Shown here piece by piece: positions 1-7,322 of a DNA stretch of 64,000 bases. The number at the start of each line of letters is the position of its first letter. Within the stretch, counting starts at the first letter, position 1. Made by a program: the position numbers and the translations under genes. Origin of the DNA: Rahnella bruchi (GTDB lineage Bacteria; Pseudomonadota; Gammaproteobacteria; Enterobacterales; Enterobacteriaceae); NCBI RefSeq assembly GCF_003614975.1, contig NZ_QZWI01000020.1, positions 1 to 64,000 of the forward strand, in the 5' to 3' direction. Below the pieces are notes generated by a model that was not told the origin of the DNA, searched no databases, and saw only the letters and a program-made list of their open reading frames with translations.

Positions 1-150
1 GGCGGCGGTGATAACGGCGGTGGTGATAACGGCGGTGGTGATAACGGCGGTGGTGATAACGGCGGTGGTGATAACGGCGGCGGTGATAACGGCGGCGGTG
101 ATAACGGCGGCGGTGATAACGGCGGCGGTGATAACGGCGGCGGTGATAAC
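1..150 (+). repeat. 15-bp coding minisatellite, ten tandem units
   Basis: Ten uninterrupted 15-bp units each encode Gly-Gly-Gly-Asp-Asn in frame with the autotransporter downstream. Units differ only at one third-codon position: unit 1 and units 6-10 carry GGC, and units 2-5 carry GGT. This suggests recent unit-by-unit duplication. The array runs off the left edge, so its full copy number is unknown. Because the unit is a multiple of three, copy changes would lengthen or shorten the linker without shifting frame. Confidence 0.95.
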
Positions 151-1143
151 GGTCCAGATATCGAGGTTTTGAGACCTGAAGGAGGCGCATACACAGCCAA
201 CCTTTATGCTGCCGACAACATGTTCAGTGCGCCGCTTAGTGATCGCTTAGGAGAAACAGAATATACCGATAACATCTCTGGGGAACAAAAACTTACCAGT
301 CTTTGGATGAAAAACACAGGTGGACACACACGTTTCAATGATAACAGTGGCCAGCTCAGAACCCGCAGCAATAGATATTCCCTTTTGTTGGGCGGAGACC
401 TGGCAACTGGATCATCTCAGGAAGGTAGTGCATGGCGTACAGGTGCTCTGGTTGGGTATGGTAATAACCAAAGTAACACATTATCCAAAGAATCAGGATA
501 TAACGCTAAAGGTCAAGTGAATGGCTATACCACTGGAATCTACGCGACCTGGTATGCAGACGGGAACAGTGAGCAAGGCGCTTATATTGATGGTCTGGTG
601 CAATATAGTTGGTTTACTAACAGTGTAAGAGGTGAAGAGCTCCAGGAAGAAAAATATAATTCGAAAGGATTACAAACTACACTGGAAACGGGATATGTTT
701 TCGCGATGGGTGGGGTAAATGGTGATAATGATTTAAATTGGTATCTACAGCCTAAGGCTAGTGTTGCATGGTCAGGAATTAAAGCTGATCAACATAAAGA
801 GAATAACGGCACAATAGTGCAAGGCAACGGCAATGACAATGTATCCTCTAAACTTGGGTTAAAGGTATTTCTCAAAGGACACAGTACGTTAGACGATGGG
901 AAGAATCGCAACTTCAAGCCATTTATAGAAACAAACTGGATCCATAATACACAAACTCGCGGTGTATCTATGGATGGAGTAGAGATAAGTCAGGCCGGCT
1001 CCCATAATATTGGAGAAGCACGAATAGGTGTAGAGGGCCGACTTACCCCTCAGTTTAATTTAACTGGGTATGCTGGTCAGCAGATCGGTGATTCAGGTTA
1101 CTCAGATACCTCAGCAGTTATTGGTATCAAGTACAGTTTCTAA
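1..1143 (+). CDS. Autotransporter (type Va), C-terminal part with beta-barrel
   Basis: The frame is open from base 1, so this is the 3' part of a longer gene whose 5' end lies outside the window. About 50 residues of GGGDN linker lead into a hinge (RPEGGAYTANLYAADNMF, then DRLGE) that is typical of AIDA-I/pertactin-type autotransporters. About 290 residues of 12-strand beta-barrel follow, ending in YSF, the aromatic C-terminus read by the BAM machinery. The family secretes an N-terminal passenger, often an adhesin, through the barrel. The passenger is not visible here, so its role cannot be stated. No intact gene follows for about 450 bases. Confidence 0.9.
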   Translation, partial: GGGDNGGGDNGGGDNGGGDNGGGDNGGGDNGGGDNGGGDNGGGDNGGGDNGPDIEVLRPEGGAYTANLYAADNMFSAPLSDRLGETEYTDNISGEQKLTSLWMKNTGGHTRFNDNSGQLRTRSNRYSLLLGGDLATGSSQEGSAWRTGALVGYGNNQSNTLSKESGYNAKGQVNGYTTGIYATWYADGNSEQGAYIDGLVQYSWFTNSVRGEELQEEKYNSKGLQTTLETGYVFAMGGVNGDNDLNWYLQPKASVAWSGIKADQHKENNGTIVQGNGNDNVSSKLGLKVFLKGHSTLDDGKNRNFKPFIETNWIHNTQTRGVSMDGVEISQAGSHNIGEARIGVEGRLTPQFNLTGYAGQQIGDSGYSDTSAVIGIKYSF

Positions 1144-1155
1144 CCCGCTTATCGT

Positions 1156-1191
1156 TAGGCGTGAAATTGATACTATGCAGTTTCACGTCTA
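1156..1191 (+). terminator. Hairpin after autotransporter
   Basis: Eleven-base arms (1156-1166 and 1181-1191, one G-T pair) enclose a 14-base loop, 13 bases after the autotransporter stop codon. No clear T-run follows, so termination is plausible but not certain. Confidence 0.35.
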
Positions 1192-1608
1192 ATCGGCTAT
1201 AACCACAATATCAGAGTCTCAATCTCCGGTAATCTTTACCGGGGATGTCAATATATCCGTCGGTAATTTGCTGATATTTGTGACCAAGTAACGTTCGGGC
1301 AAACACTCCTTGCTCACGGTACAGCCTTTCAAAAAGCTAGCATTGTTTCCTAAAGTACGATCGATTTCCCCCGATGCCCGCCCCTATCTGCTGTAGGTAA
1401 GCCTGTTCAAAAAAAGGCTTACCGTACTATTTTTTGGCGAGTACACGGGACTCAAAGAGGATGGCTAAGGTAATCAATAACCGATATCACGCATGGAATG
1501 CATGTTCGAATAATCTGCTCATAGGCCAATTGTAAGTATCCCACCAAAACGGCCCATTCACTTATAGAGATCTTCCGACATACTATTTATGTCCCCGAGG
1601 AGATCGCT
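1192..1608. other. Non-coding stretch before the IS remnant
   Basis: I see no credible reading frame here. It lies between the autotransporter and the IS3-type orfA. I could not find a convincing left terminal inverted repeat for the insertion sequence, so its left end may also be lost. Confidence 0.5.
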
Positions 1609-1875
1609 ATGCGTAAAATCCGTTTCACCGAGCACCAGATCATCGCCGTCCTGAAATCAGTCGAAGCTGGCAGGACCGTCAAAGATGTGTGCCGCGAGGC
1701 CGCTATTTCCGAAGCCAGCTATTACAACTGGAAGGCGAAATATGGCGGGATGGAAGCCGCTGACATCAAAAAGATAAAGGCTCTTGAAGACGAGAATCGT
1801 CGTCTGAAGCAGATGTTTGCCGATCTGAGTCTGGAATGCCGGACGCTGAAAGACGTCATCGAAAAAAAGCTTTAA
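1609..1875 (+). CDS. IS3-family transposase OrfA (IS407-type)
   Basis: This 88-residue protein has an N-terminal helix-turn-helix ([17 protein letters not shown], then [16 protein letters not shown]). A leucine-zipper-like tail ([19 protein letters not shown]) follows, as in OrfA of the IS3 family. OrfA binds the IS ends and is normally joined to OrfB by -1 ribosomal slippage. A run of seven A followed by G at 1862-1869 is the expected slippery site, and OrfB lies in the -1 frame. A GAGGAG ribosome-binding site precedes the ATG. The frame itself is intact, but the element cannot be active because OrfB is broken. Confidence 0.85.
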   Translation: MRKIRFTEHQIIAVLKSVEAGRTVKDVCREAAISEASYYNWKAKYGGMEAADIKKIKALEDENRRLKQMFADLSLECRTLKDVIEKKL

Positions 1876-2428
1876 AACCAGCGATAAAGCGTGAGCTCGT
1901 CAGCTATCTGACCACGCAGTTTACGATGAGCATACGCCAGGCATGCAGGACGTTATCGCTGAGCAGGACGGTGTTTCGTTATCAACCAGATACACGACGT
2001 GTTGAAGCGGTGATCCAGAGGTTGACCGAGGCAGCTGAACGCTATCCCCGCTACGGATTTAATAAGCTTTTTCAGGTCCTTAGCAGGCAGGGTCACGTCT
2101 GGAACCACAAGCGTCTATACCGGATTTACTGTCTGCTAAAACTCAATTTTCGTCGTAAGGGTAAACAACGCCTGCCGGTGCGCAATCCGGCTCCGCTGGC
2201 AACGCCGGAAGCACGGAACCAAAGTTGGTCGATTGATTTTATGCACGACGCGCTGACATGTGGCCGACGTTTTCGGACTTTCAATGTTGTCGATGATTTT
2301 AACCGTGAAGCTCTGGCTATCGAAATTGACCTTAATATCCCGGCGTAGCGGGTCGTGCGGGTGCTAGACAGAATAGTAGCAAACCGTGGATATCCACTGA
2401 AGATGCGGATGGATGACGGGCCGGAACT
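1836..2428 (+). pseudogene. IS3-family transposase OrfB, nonsense and truncated
   Basis: This is the integrase-like catalytic subunit. The HTH_21-type segment ([14 protein letters not shown]) and the start of the rve/DDE core ([11 protein letters not shown] with the first Asp, then [12 protein letters not shown]) are clear. A TAG stop at 2346-2348 replaces a codon after NIPA. The same frame then continues with recognisable OrfB sequence (RVVRVLDRIVANRGYPLKMR, then MDDGPEL containing the second Asp) up to about 2428. There it is cut by the end of the Tn3-type remnant. The last catalytic Glu region is missing and I did not find it on the far side of the remnant, so the gene is dead. Confidence 0.85.
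1862..1869 (+). promoter_or_regulatory. Probable -1 frameshift slippery site
   Basis: An A7G run sits inside the OrfA/OrfB overlap. OrfB reads in the -1 frame relative to OrfA, which is the standard arrangement for making the OrfAB transposase in IS3-family elements. Confidence 0.65.
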
Positions 2429-2466
2429 GGCTGGGTGTAAGGATTCGTGCGTAAATGTGTAAGATC
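2429..2466 (+). repeat. Left inverted repeat of Tn3-type remnant
   Basis: This 38-bp sequence matches the reverse complement of 4632-4669 at 34 positions. The mismatches are at repeat positions 5, 8, 19 and 21. It lies 30 bases beyond the tnpA stop codon, the usual position of a Tn3-family end. Confidence 0.7.
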
Positions 2467-2495
2467 CCCCGCCAACCCTTGCCATGCCTGCACTA

Positions 2496-3625
2496 TCAGA
2501 ATTTAACGTCATAGCTTGCAGGTTGGGGATGACGCTCTTTCACCTCGGATAAACCAAAGCGATTGATATGATGGGTACGGTATGGACTAAATGCGGCCAA
2601 AAGTTCGGGGGTTAAAACCATCCCCTCAGCTTCCAGCTCTTTCAGTACCTGTGTTAACGTCTGGCAGTTGTGGAAAATCACAAGGTTAGCGACCAAATGA
2701 TTATATTTTATTACCTTCAGTTGTTCATCTCGTGCGTTCTCCGTGATTTTATCGGCCCCAAAATGAACCCATTGGGTGAACTGGTTAAAACCTTCACATT
2801 TATTTTGCGCGGCCTGAATAACACGGCGCAATTCGTCATCGCCAATATATTCCAGCAGGAACAACGTTCTGATCGTCCGACCAAGCTCGCGAAATGCAAA
2901 GTACAGTTTATTTTTTCGACTGGCGGTGCCCAGTTTTCGCAGAATAGTTGAAGGCGAAAGCCGCCCAGCCCTGATGGATTGGGCAACCTGCAACATATCG
3001 GGTAAGTGGCAGGAAATTAGCGCCCAGTCTATGGCCTCTTTACTGAACAGCGTCTCGATATGTTGATAAATTTCATCTGGTGTAGCTTTAAACCATTTTA
3101 GGTCTTTCCAGTTCCGGACTCTGGGCATCAGTTTAATGCCTAACAGGAAAGCCAGCCCGTAAACGGGCGCACTCTGCGCCTGCGTATCGCCGTGTAAAAT
3201 ATCGGGCTGAATATCTGAATTATTTTTGGTGAGCCCATCCAGAATGTAGATCGCTTCCCACGCGCCGCACGGAATAAAATGCGAAAATAAGGCAATATAA
3301 GTATCACTGACGTGATAATAAGCAATGCCTCCATAACCGCCATAGCGAATATGCCGTTCGGATAACAGGTTGTTTTCATACAGATCCCACTGAGTTCCGT
3401 CAGCAGCAACCCGTTTGGTTTCCCCCCAATACCGGGGCAATTGGAACTGGTTATAACCATTAATTATGTCAATCGTTGCTGCCTCCAGCTTTTCTGTCGT
3501 CACCTGCCTCTGATCAACAAACGAAATTTGCCGGGCACTGATATCGGCGATAGTGCGGGATGTCTGCATCGGCCCAAGGCCTGTAGCATAAGCAAAGGTT
3601 GTGATGATTTTTCGGCGCGTCGATT
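2496..3625 (-). pseudogene. tnpA: Tn3-family transposase TnpA, C-terminal fragment
   Basis: This is the C-terminal catalytic part (about 375 residues) of a protein normally near 1000 residues. All three acidic residues of the DDE core seem present: Asp in AADGTQWD, Asp in LHGDTQAQS, and Glu in NKCEGFNQFTQWVHFG. The frame stays open upstream of the first ATG, with TTFAYATGLGPMQTSR matching internal TnpA sequence, up to the junction near 3625. The 5' two-thirds is therefore deleted rather than internally started. The C-terminus (HHINRFGLSEVKERHP) is typical of the family. It cannot transpose on its own. Confidence 0.88.
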
Positions 3626-3641
3626 TTTTTAATTTTCCCTT

Positions 3642-4559
3642 ATGTCCACTCAGTGGGCCAATATGCTTATCCCAGTGAAGCCATTCCTACTTCGCCATTT
3701 TGCCAAACCTTTTCTACCCTTTAAATTTCCGAGTAAGCGTATTCTTGGATTCAACTTTGATGGTAGGCCAACGATGATGGCTAGAGGAGTTAACCGGTTT
3801 TTAGATTCAAGCGGAGCCGCATATGCATGTGAGCTCGGTCGCCTTGCTCACGAACTTATTTCAGAAAGTGGAGGGGCGTTAATGCATCGATTGGAATGTC
3901 TATATGATGAAATTTTAATCGATGAAGTGCAAGATCTTAGCAGTCATGACTGGGAGATTATCGATGAGTGTCTTCGTTCATCGGTTGACATTCGAATGGT
4001 TGGTGATATTCGCCAATCTGTACTCTCGACTAATCCACGTAGCTCAAAAAATAGAAAATATGCCTATGCAGAAGTAATAAGCTGGTTCCGTGAACGCCAA
4101 GCCAAAGGGCTTATAAATATTACCGAGAGTGCCACGACATGGCGTTGCCATCCCGCGATTGCTGCATTCTCTGATACTATTTTTTATAAAAGCTGGCGGT
4201 TTCCTGCAACGGACTCTAAGAACGAGATAATTACAGATCATGATGGTGTATTCCTAGTACCTAAAAGGCACGTTGCTGATTATGTTGCCAAATATCAGCC
4301 TCAGTGTTTGCGCAATACGGCCAGTTCGGGCAAAGAGTTTCATCTTGACTTCATGAATTTTAAAATTTCGAAGGGTTCAACACATGAGCGGGTACTCATC
4401 GTGCCTACTGCTGGGATCCTGAAGTTTATTCAAACTGGCGATCCTCTGGAACCAGGACCTGCAGCAAGTTTTTATGTCGCAGTCACAAGGGCGAAACAGA
4501 GTGTAGCTCTTGTAGTTGATAGTCCTGGCAACTCATTACTTCCATATTGGCAACCATAA
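3642..4559 (+). pseudogene. UvrD/Rep-type helicase, N-terminally truncated (GajB-like?)
   Basis: This 305-residue frame keeps the later superfamily-1 helicase motifs: Walker B (EILIDEVQDLS), motif III (RMVGDIRQS), motif IV-like ATTWRCHPAIAAFSD, motif V (ISKGSTHERVLIV) and motif VI (FYVAVTRAKQSVALV). Walker A and the Q motif, which should lie about 150 residues upstream, are absent, and an in-frame TAA at 3630 precedes the ATG. The compact architecture recalls the helicases paired with OLD-type nucleases, such as GajB of the Gabija anti-phage system, but no nuclease gene is present. Without the P-loop it cannot hydrolyse ATP. The GajB link is inference; the UvrD-like assignment is firm. Confidence 0.8.
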
Positions 4560-4631
4560 ACTCATATATTGATATAGCCAGTGGCATGACGCTTGATTTC
4601 GGCAGCGTAGATGTGGCAAGGGCTAGAGCGT

Positions 4632-4669
4632 GATCTTACACATTTACGTATGAATCCTTACGCCTAGCC
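4632..4669 (-). repeat. Right inverted repeat of Tn3-type remnant
   Basis: This is the inverted partner of 2429-2466 (34 of 38 matches). It begins 73 bases after the helicase fragment. The serine-recombinase pseudogene starts about 90 bases beyond it. Confidence 0.7.
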
Positions 4670-4757
4670 TAGCTACGACGCGCGAGTGAGCCAAGTCATT
4701 TCCTGAACGATGACATCGCACTTAAGCAGCTAGGTCGGTTACCCCTCCTAGAAGACA

Positions 4758-5199
4758 TTGAAAGTCTGGTACTGCAAGTATCAGCAGCGTCTAGATCTTC
4801 CGATGGGCTACCGTGTTGCAGCCTGGTACATAGAAAATGAGTCAGGCGCGTCACTCCAGCGTCCAGAGTTAATGAGATTGTTAAAAGAAGTAGATAAGGG
4901 GGATGTCATTCTTATCGAGCAGGTTGACAGGCTTTCATGAAAAGCAACTGGCAGTAGTGAGTCTTGATTTACCGACTAGCCATATGGCTTTGAGCGGGAA
5001 GGGTGGCAGCGACTTCACTGGGGCAATGCTCAGGGCAATCAATGGCATGATGTTGGACATGCTGATCGCTGAGAGAATTACCCGGTATATCGCCGGCGAC
5101 AGAATGAAAGTAAAGCGGTCAGTAACATTCGTCACTGCCGCCTTCCCGCGTCATAAATTGTTCAAGCGTCAGGCTGTAAAGAAGATGATTAATTTATAA
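4758..5199 (+). pseudogene. Serine recombinase/resolvase, multiply frameshifted
   Basis: Resolvase-family sequence is spread over more than one frame. The first frame (4758-4940) gives ENESGASLQRPELMRLLKEV and GDVILIEQVDRLS, the region around the conserved Arg residues of the catalytic domain. A deletion near 4936-4942 then moves the reading to the 4903-5199 frame, with KQLAVVSLDLPTSHM and TGAMLRAINGMMLDML. After that a third frame gives ENYPVYRRRQNESKA, resembling the usual RKDY-RRRQ helix. The N-terminal catalytic Ser segment is not recognisable. It is probably the cointegrate resolvase or invertase of a lost transposon. Confidence 0.75.
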
Positions 5200-5566
5200 T
5201 ATCGTGAAATATTGCCTCTATATTATTTCCGTCAATGTCAGTCAAAAATGCTGCGTAATAACCTGGGTAATAGGCGGGTCTGTAACCCGGTTCTCCGTTA
5301 TCATAACCACCTGCTGCGAGGCCTTTGGAATAGAAATCCTGAACTGCTCTCTTATTTTCAGCACGCAGAGCGATGTGTATTTTTCCACTATTAGATTCGC
5401 CTTCGGCTAACCATAGCTGGGGAGCATTTTTTCCATAACCTACTCTCCTTGTATTATCCTCACCGGTTTCAAACAGCTTCGCATATCCCAGCGCAGATAA
5501 AACAGCATCATAAAATTTAACGGATTTCGCATAATCTTTTACATTAAATTGAATATGATCAAACAT
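5189..5566 (-). CDS. VOC (glyoxalase/bleomycin resistance) family protein
   Basis: This 125-residue single-module vicinal-oxygen-chelate protein starts MFDHIQFNVKDYAKSVKFYD and ends in the usual DIDGNNIEAIFH, whose Glu is a typical metal ligand. The family includes glyoxalases, dioxygenases and thiol transferases, and the substrate cannot be read from sequence. A GGAGG site sits before the ATG. It is the last gene of the leftward DoxX-SDR-VOC unit, 43 bases after the SDR. That context suggests detoxification of a reactive carbonyl or quinone. Its 3' end overlaps the recombinase pseudogene by 11 bases, marking the island edge. Confidence 0.85.
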   Translation of the reverse strand: MFDHIQFNVKDYAKSVKFYDAVLSALGYAKLFETGEDNTRRVGYGKNAPQLWLAEGESNSGKIHIALRAENKRAVQDFYSKGLAAGGYDNGEPGYRPAYYPGYYAAFLTDIDGNNIEAIFHDIIN

Positions 5567-5609
5567 AAAGCCTCCATTAAGAAATAGGTTAACAATTGGT
5601 TTTCATCTC

Positions 5610-6353
5610 TTAGCGCGCACTGTCTATCATGGCACCGCCATCCGGTGTGAGAGTGTAACCGGTAAGAAATTGTGCATCCCGGCTCGCCAGAAAAAGTACA
5701 ACAGGCGCGATATCTTCTTCAGCTGAACCATACCGACCCAGGGCATTGCCTGGAGGAGGGACGCTGACGTCGTCTCCCCACGTTTTGGCGACTGGTAACA
5801 CGTTGTTCACCGTAATTTTGTCAGCTGCCCACTCCCTTGCTGCAGTGCGCGTGAGGGCCCGGACAGCCTCTTTTGCCATGTTGTACGGCGCATATCCCTC
5901 CATACCCAGTACACCTGCTATTGAGCCAAAGTTAATAACGCGACCCTCACTGCTCTTCTTCAGCCATGGATAGCAATACTGCATTATTCGCAGATAGGAC
6001 ACCGGCCCCATATCAAAATTACGCTGCAGTTGTTCTACGGATAAATTAAGAACAGTGGACTGTGGCACGGTCGGGTCAAAGGCGTTGTTAACCAGAATAT
6101 CGACACCCCCGAATGTCTTCACCGTCTGTTCTACGGCCGCTTTGATCTGGTCATCAATGCTCATGTCGCACACAACTGCGAGCGCAGACCCGCCGGCAGC
6201 GTTAATGCTCCCGACAACCTTTTCAACCTCACTTGCAGTCCTGGATACTACCGCCACCTTAGCGCCCTCTGATGCCAGCAGCATTGCGATGGCACGGCCT
6301 ATACCCCGGCTTGCTCCGGTTACAATAGCAACTTTTTCATTGAGTCGGTTCAT
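5610..6353 (-). CDS. SDR-family NAD(P)-dependent oxidoreductase
   Basis: This is a 247-residue classical short-chain dehydrogenase. It has the nucleotide-binding TGASRGIG near the N-terminus, NNA in the core (DILVNNAF), the catalytic Tyr-x3-Lys (YAPYNMAK) and the C-terminal GYTLTPDGG. The start is placed at 6353 (MNRLNEK) because GAGAGGA lies about seven bases upstream, whereas the in-frame ATG at 6359 abuts the site directly. The longer frame from 6383 overlaps the DoxX gene by four bases. It probably reduces a carbonyl or oxidises an alcohol. The active-site Ser position reads as Gly-Ser (FGSIAG). Confidence 0.88.
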   Translation of the reverse strand: MNRLNEKVAIVTGASRGIGRAIAMLLASEGAKVAVVSRTASEVEKVVGSINAAGGSALAVVCDMSIDDQIKAAVEQTVKTFGGVDILVNNAFDPTVPQSTVLNLSVEQLQRNFDMGPVSYLRIMQYCYPWLKKSSEGRVINFGSIAGVLGMEGYAPYNMAKEAVRALTRTAAREWAADKITVNNVLPVAKTWGDDVSVPPPGNALGRYGSAEEDIAPVVLFLASRDAQFLTGYTLTPDGGAMIDSAR

Positions 6354-6379
6354 GGACATTCCTCTCATATTTAATGGGA

Positions 6380-6775
6380 TCACGGGTGATTAACGACAAT
6401 TTGTGGATAGGGTGAAGGAATCTCTCTTACTGAATTTTGCGTGGCAAATGACGCGGCAAACAATACAAGCCCCACTAAGGCAGGTAAGGCGCCGGCTGGT
6501 TTTTTGACACCTAAATGAGCTAGAGCGGACAGTAACAGATGATAGAAAATGCCCGCATATGCTAAATCGCTCAGGAAAATGCTATAACGCGACACAATGG
6601 CAATGACAGCGAGAACCTTCAACACGATAAGCAGGGGATGCAGATAAACAGGATACCCAAAGTCAGCCAGCGTCTGACGTACCCATCCGGCCTTCACAAC
6701 ATATAATGTTGCTGAAGTCACATACAGCAGGGCCAGGAGGGCAGTGCTTATCCAGTAAATTAAAATTTCAGTCAT
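6380..6775 (-). CDS. DoxX-like small membrane protein
   Basis: This 131-residue protein has four hydrophobic segments (about residues 7-27, 47-65, 70-90 and 97-112), which matches the DoxX-like family. Members are often found beside quinone, thiol or aldehyde detoxification genes, but their biochemical role is unsettled. It is the promoter-proximal gene of the leftward unit, with a GGAAGG site before its ATG. It is divergent from the HxlR regulator across about 95 bases, so direct control by that regulator is the natural inference. Confidence 0.8.
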   Translation of the reverse strand: MTEILIYWISTALLALLYVTSATLYVVKAGWVRQTLADFGYPVYLHPLLIVLKVLAVIAIVSRYSIFLSDLAYAGIFYHLLLSALAHLGVKKPAGALPALVGLVLFAASFATQNSVREIPSPYPQIVVNHP

Positions 6776-6870
6776 GCAGAATTACCTTCCGTTAATCTAA
6801 ATTGTCGACCAGTGAGAGAATGTGGCCTAAGATGAAATTTGACAAGTAGGATGAAATAAAGGTGGTTAGT

Positions 6871-7263
6871 ATGGAAAAACATACCAATGAGGGTAATGAA
6901 GTTAACATGCATGAAGAAATGCGCCGCGCGTTCAATTTACTGTCCGGGAAATGGAAGCTGGAAATCATGTGGTTGTTAAATCAGCGCATTTATCGCTTCG
7001 GAGAGCTGCGCAAAGCGATCCCGGGAATAACCCAGCACATGCTGACAGCCCAGCTCAGGGAACTTGAAAACGATGGACTGGTATCCAGAACCGTATTTGC
7101 GGAGGTTCCGCCACGGGTCGAATATGAAATCACAAACAAAGCGCGCGGACTCGGCCCCACCATGGAAGCACTCACAGCATGGTGGCTAGAATATGGTGAT
7201 ACTGTTCCGGCAAAACCGGCAGGGCGTGGGCGTCGCGCTTCTGCGGAAAAAACAACCTGCTAA
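6871..7263 (+). CDS. HxlR-family winged-helix regulator
   Basis: This 130-residue HxlR/DUF24 regulator has the conserved block LLSGKWKLEIMWLL, RFGELRKAIPGITQHMLT and LRELENDGLVSRTV, then VEYEITNKARGLGP. An ATG at 6871 with AAAGGTGG upstream is the best start; a GTG at 6862 is in frame. HxlR proteins such as HypR and QorR sense electrophiles or disulfide stress through a conserved N-terminal Cys. Here the only Cys is the very last residue, so that mechanism looks absent. A Lys/Arg-rich tail follows the domain. It is divergent from DoxX-SDR-VOC, its likely target. Confidence 0.88.
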   Translation: MEKHTNEGNEVNMHEEMRRAFNLLSGKWKLEIMWLLNQRIYRFGELRKAIPGITQHMLTAQLRELENDGLVSRTVFAEVPPRVEYEITNKARGLGPTMEALTAWWLEYGDTVPAKPAGRGRRASAEKTTC

Positions 7264-7280
7264 TCTTTTATATACACTCA

Positions 7281-7315
7281 ACAATAAACGACGGGATGTT
7301 CCAGTCGTTTATTGT
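7281..7315. terminator. Bidirectional terminator between HxlR and AraC genes
   Basis: Twelve-base perfect arms (7281-7292 and 7304-7315) with an 11-base loop sit between the convergent hxlR-type and araC-type genes. TTTTAG follows on the plus side. Confidence 0.7.
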
Positions 7316-7322
7316 TTTAGTG

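Larger units (their letters stand above)
2429..4669. mobile_element. Tn3-family transposon remnant with internal deletion
   Basis: A 38-bp imperfect inverted repeat (34 of 38 positions identical) bounds the 3' part of a Tn3-family tnpA on the minus strand and the 3' part of a UvrD-like helicase on the plus strand. Both genes are missing their 5' parts and meet near 3625-3640, so one internal deletion can explain the structure. The left end interrupts the IS3 OrfB. I see no matching target-site duplication on the flanks, so further rearrangement after insertion is likely. The ends do not begin with the usual GGGG, which leaves their exact outer limit uncertain. Confidence 0.6.

Noticed and set aside
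1-150. CRISPR-like array from the tandem repeats.
   Set aside because: The 15-bp units are directly adjacent with no spacers and are translated.
3642-4559. Intact helicase gene starting at the ATG at 3642.
   Set aside because: Walker A and the preceding 150 or so residues are absent and the start coincides with the deletion junction.
2429-4669. Reading the 38-bp repeats as ends starting GGGG (outer limits at about 2471 and 4630), which would put the elements outside this interval.
   Set aside because: The left copy reads GGGGG on the minus strand and the recombinase lies right of the right copy, so this is tempting. However, tnpA would then lie outside its own element, whereas its stop sits about 30 bases from the repeat, as expected if it is inside.
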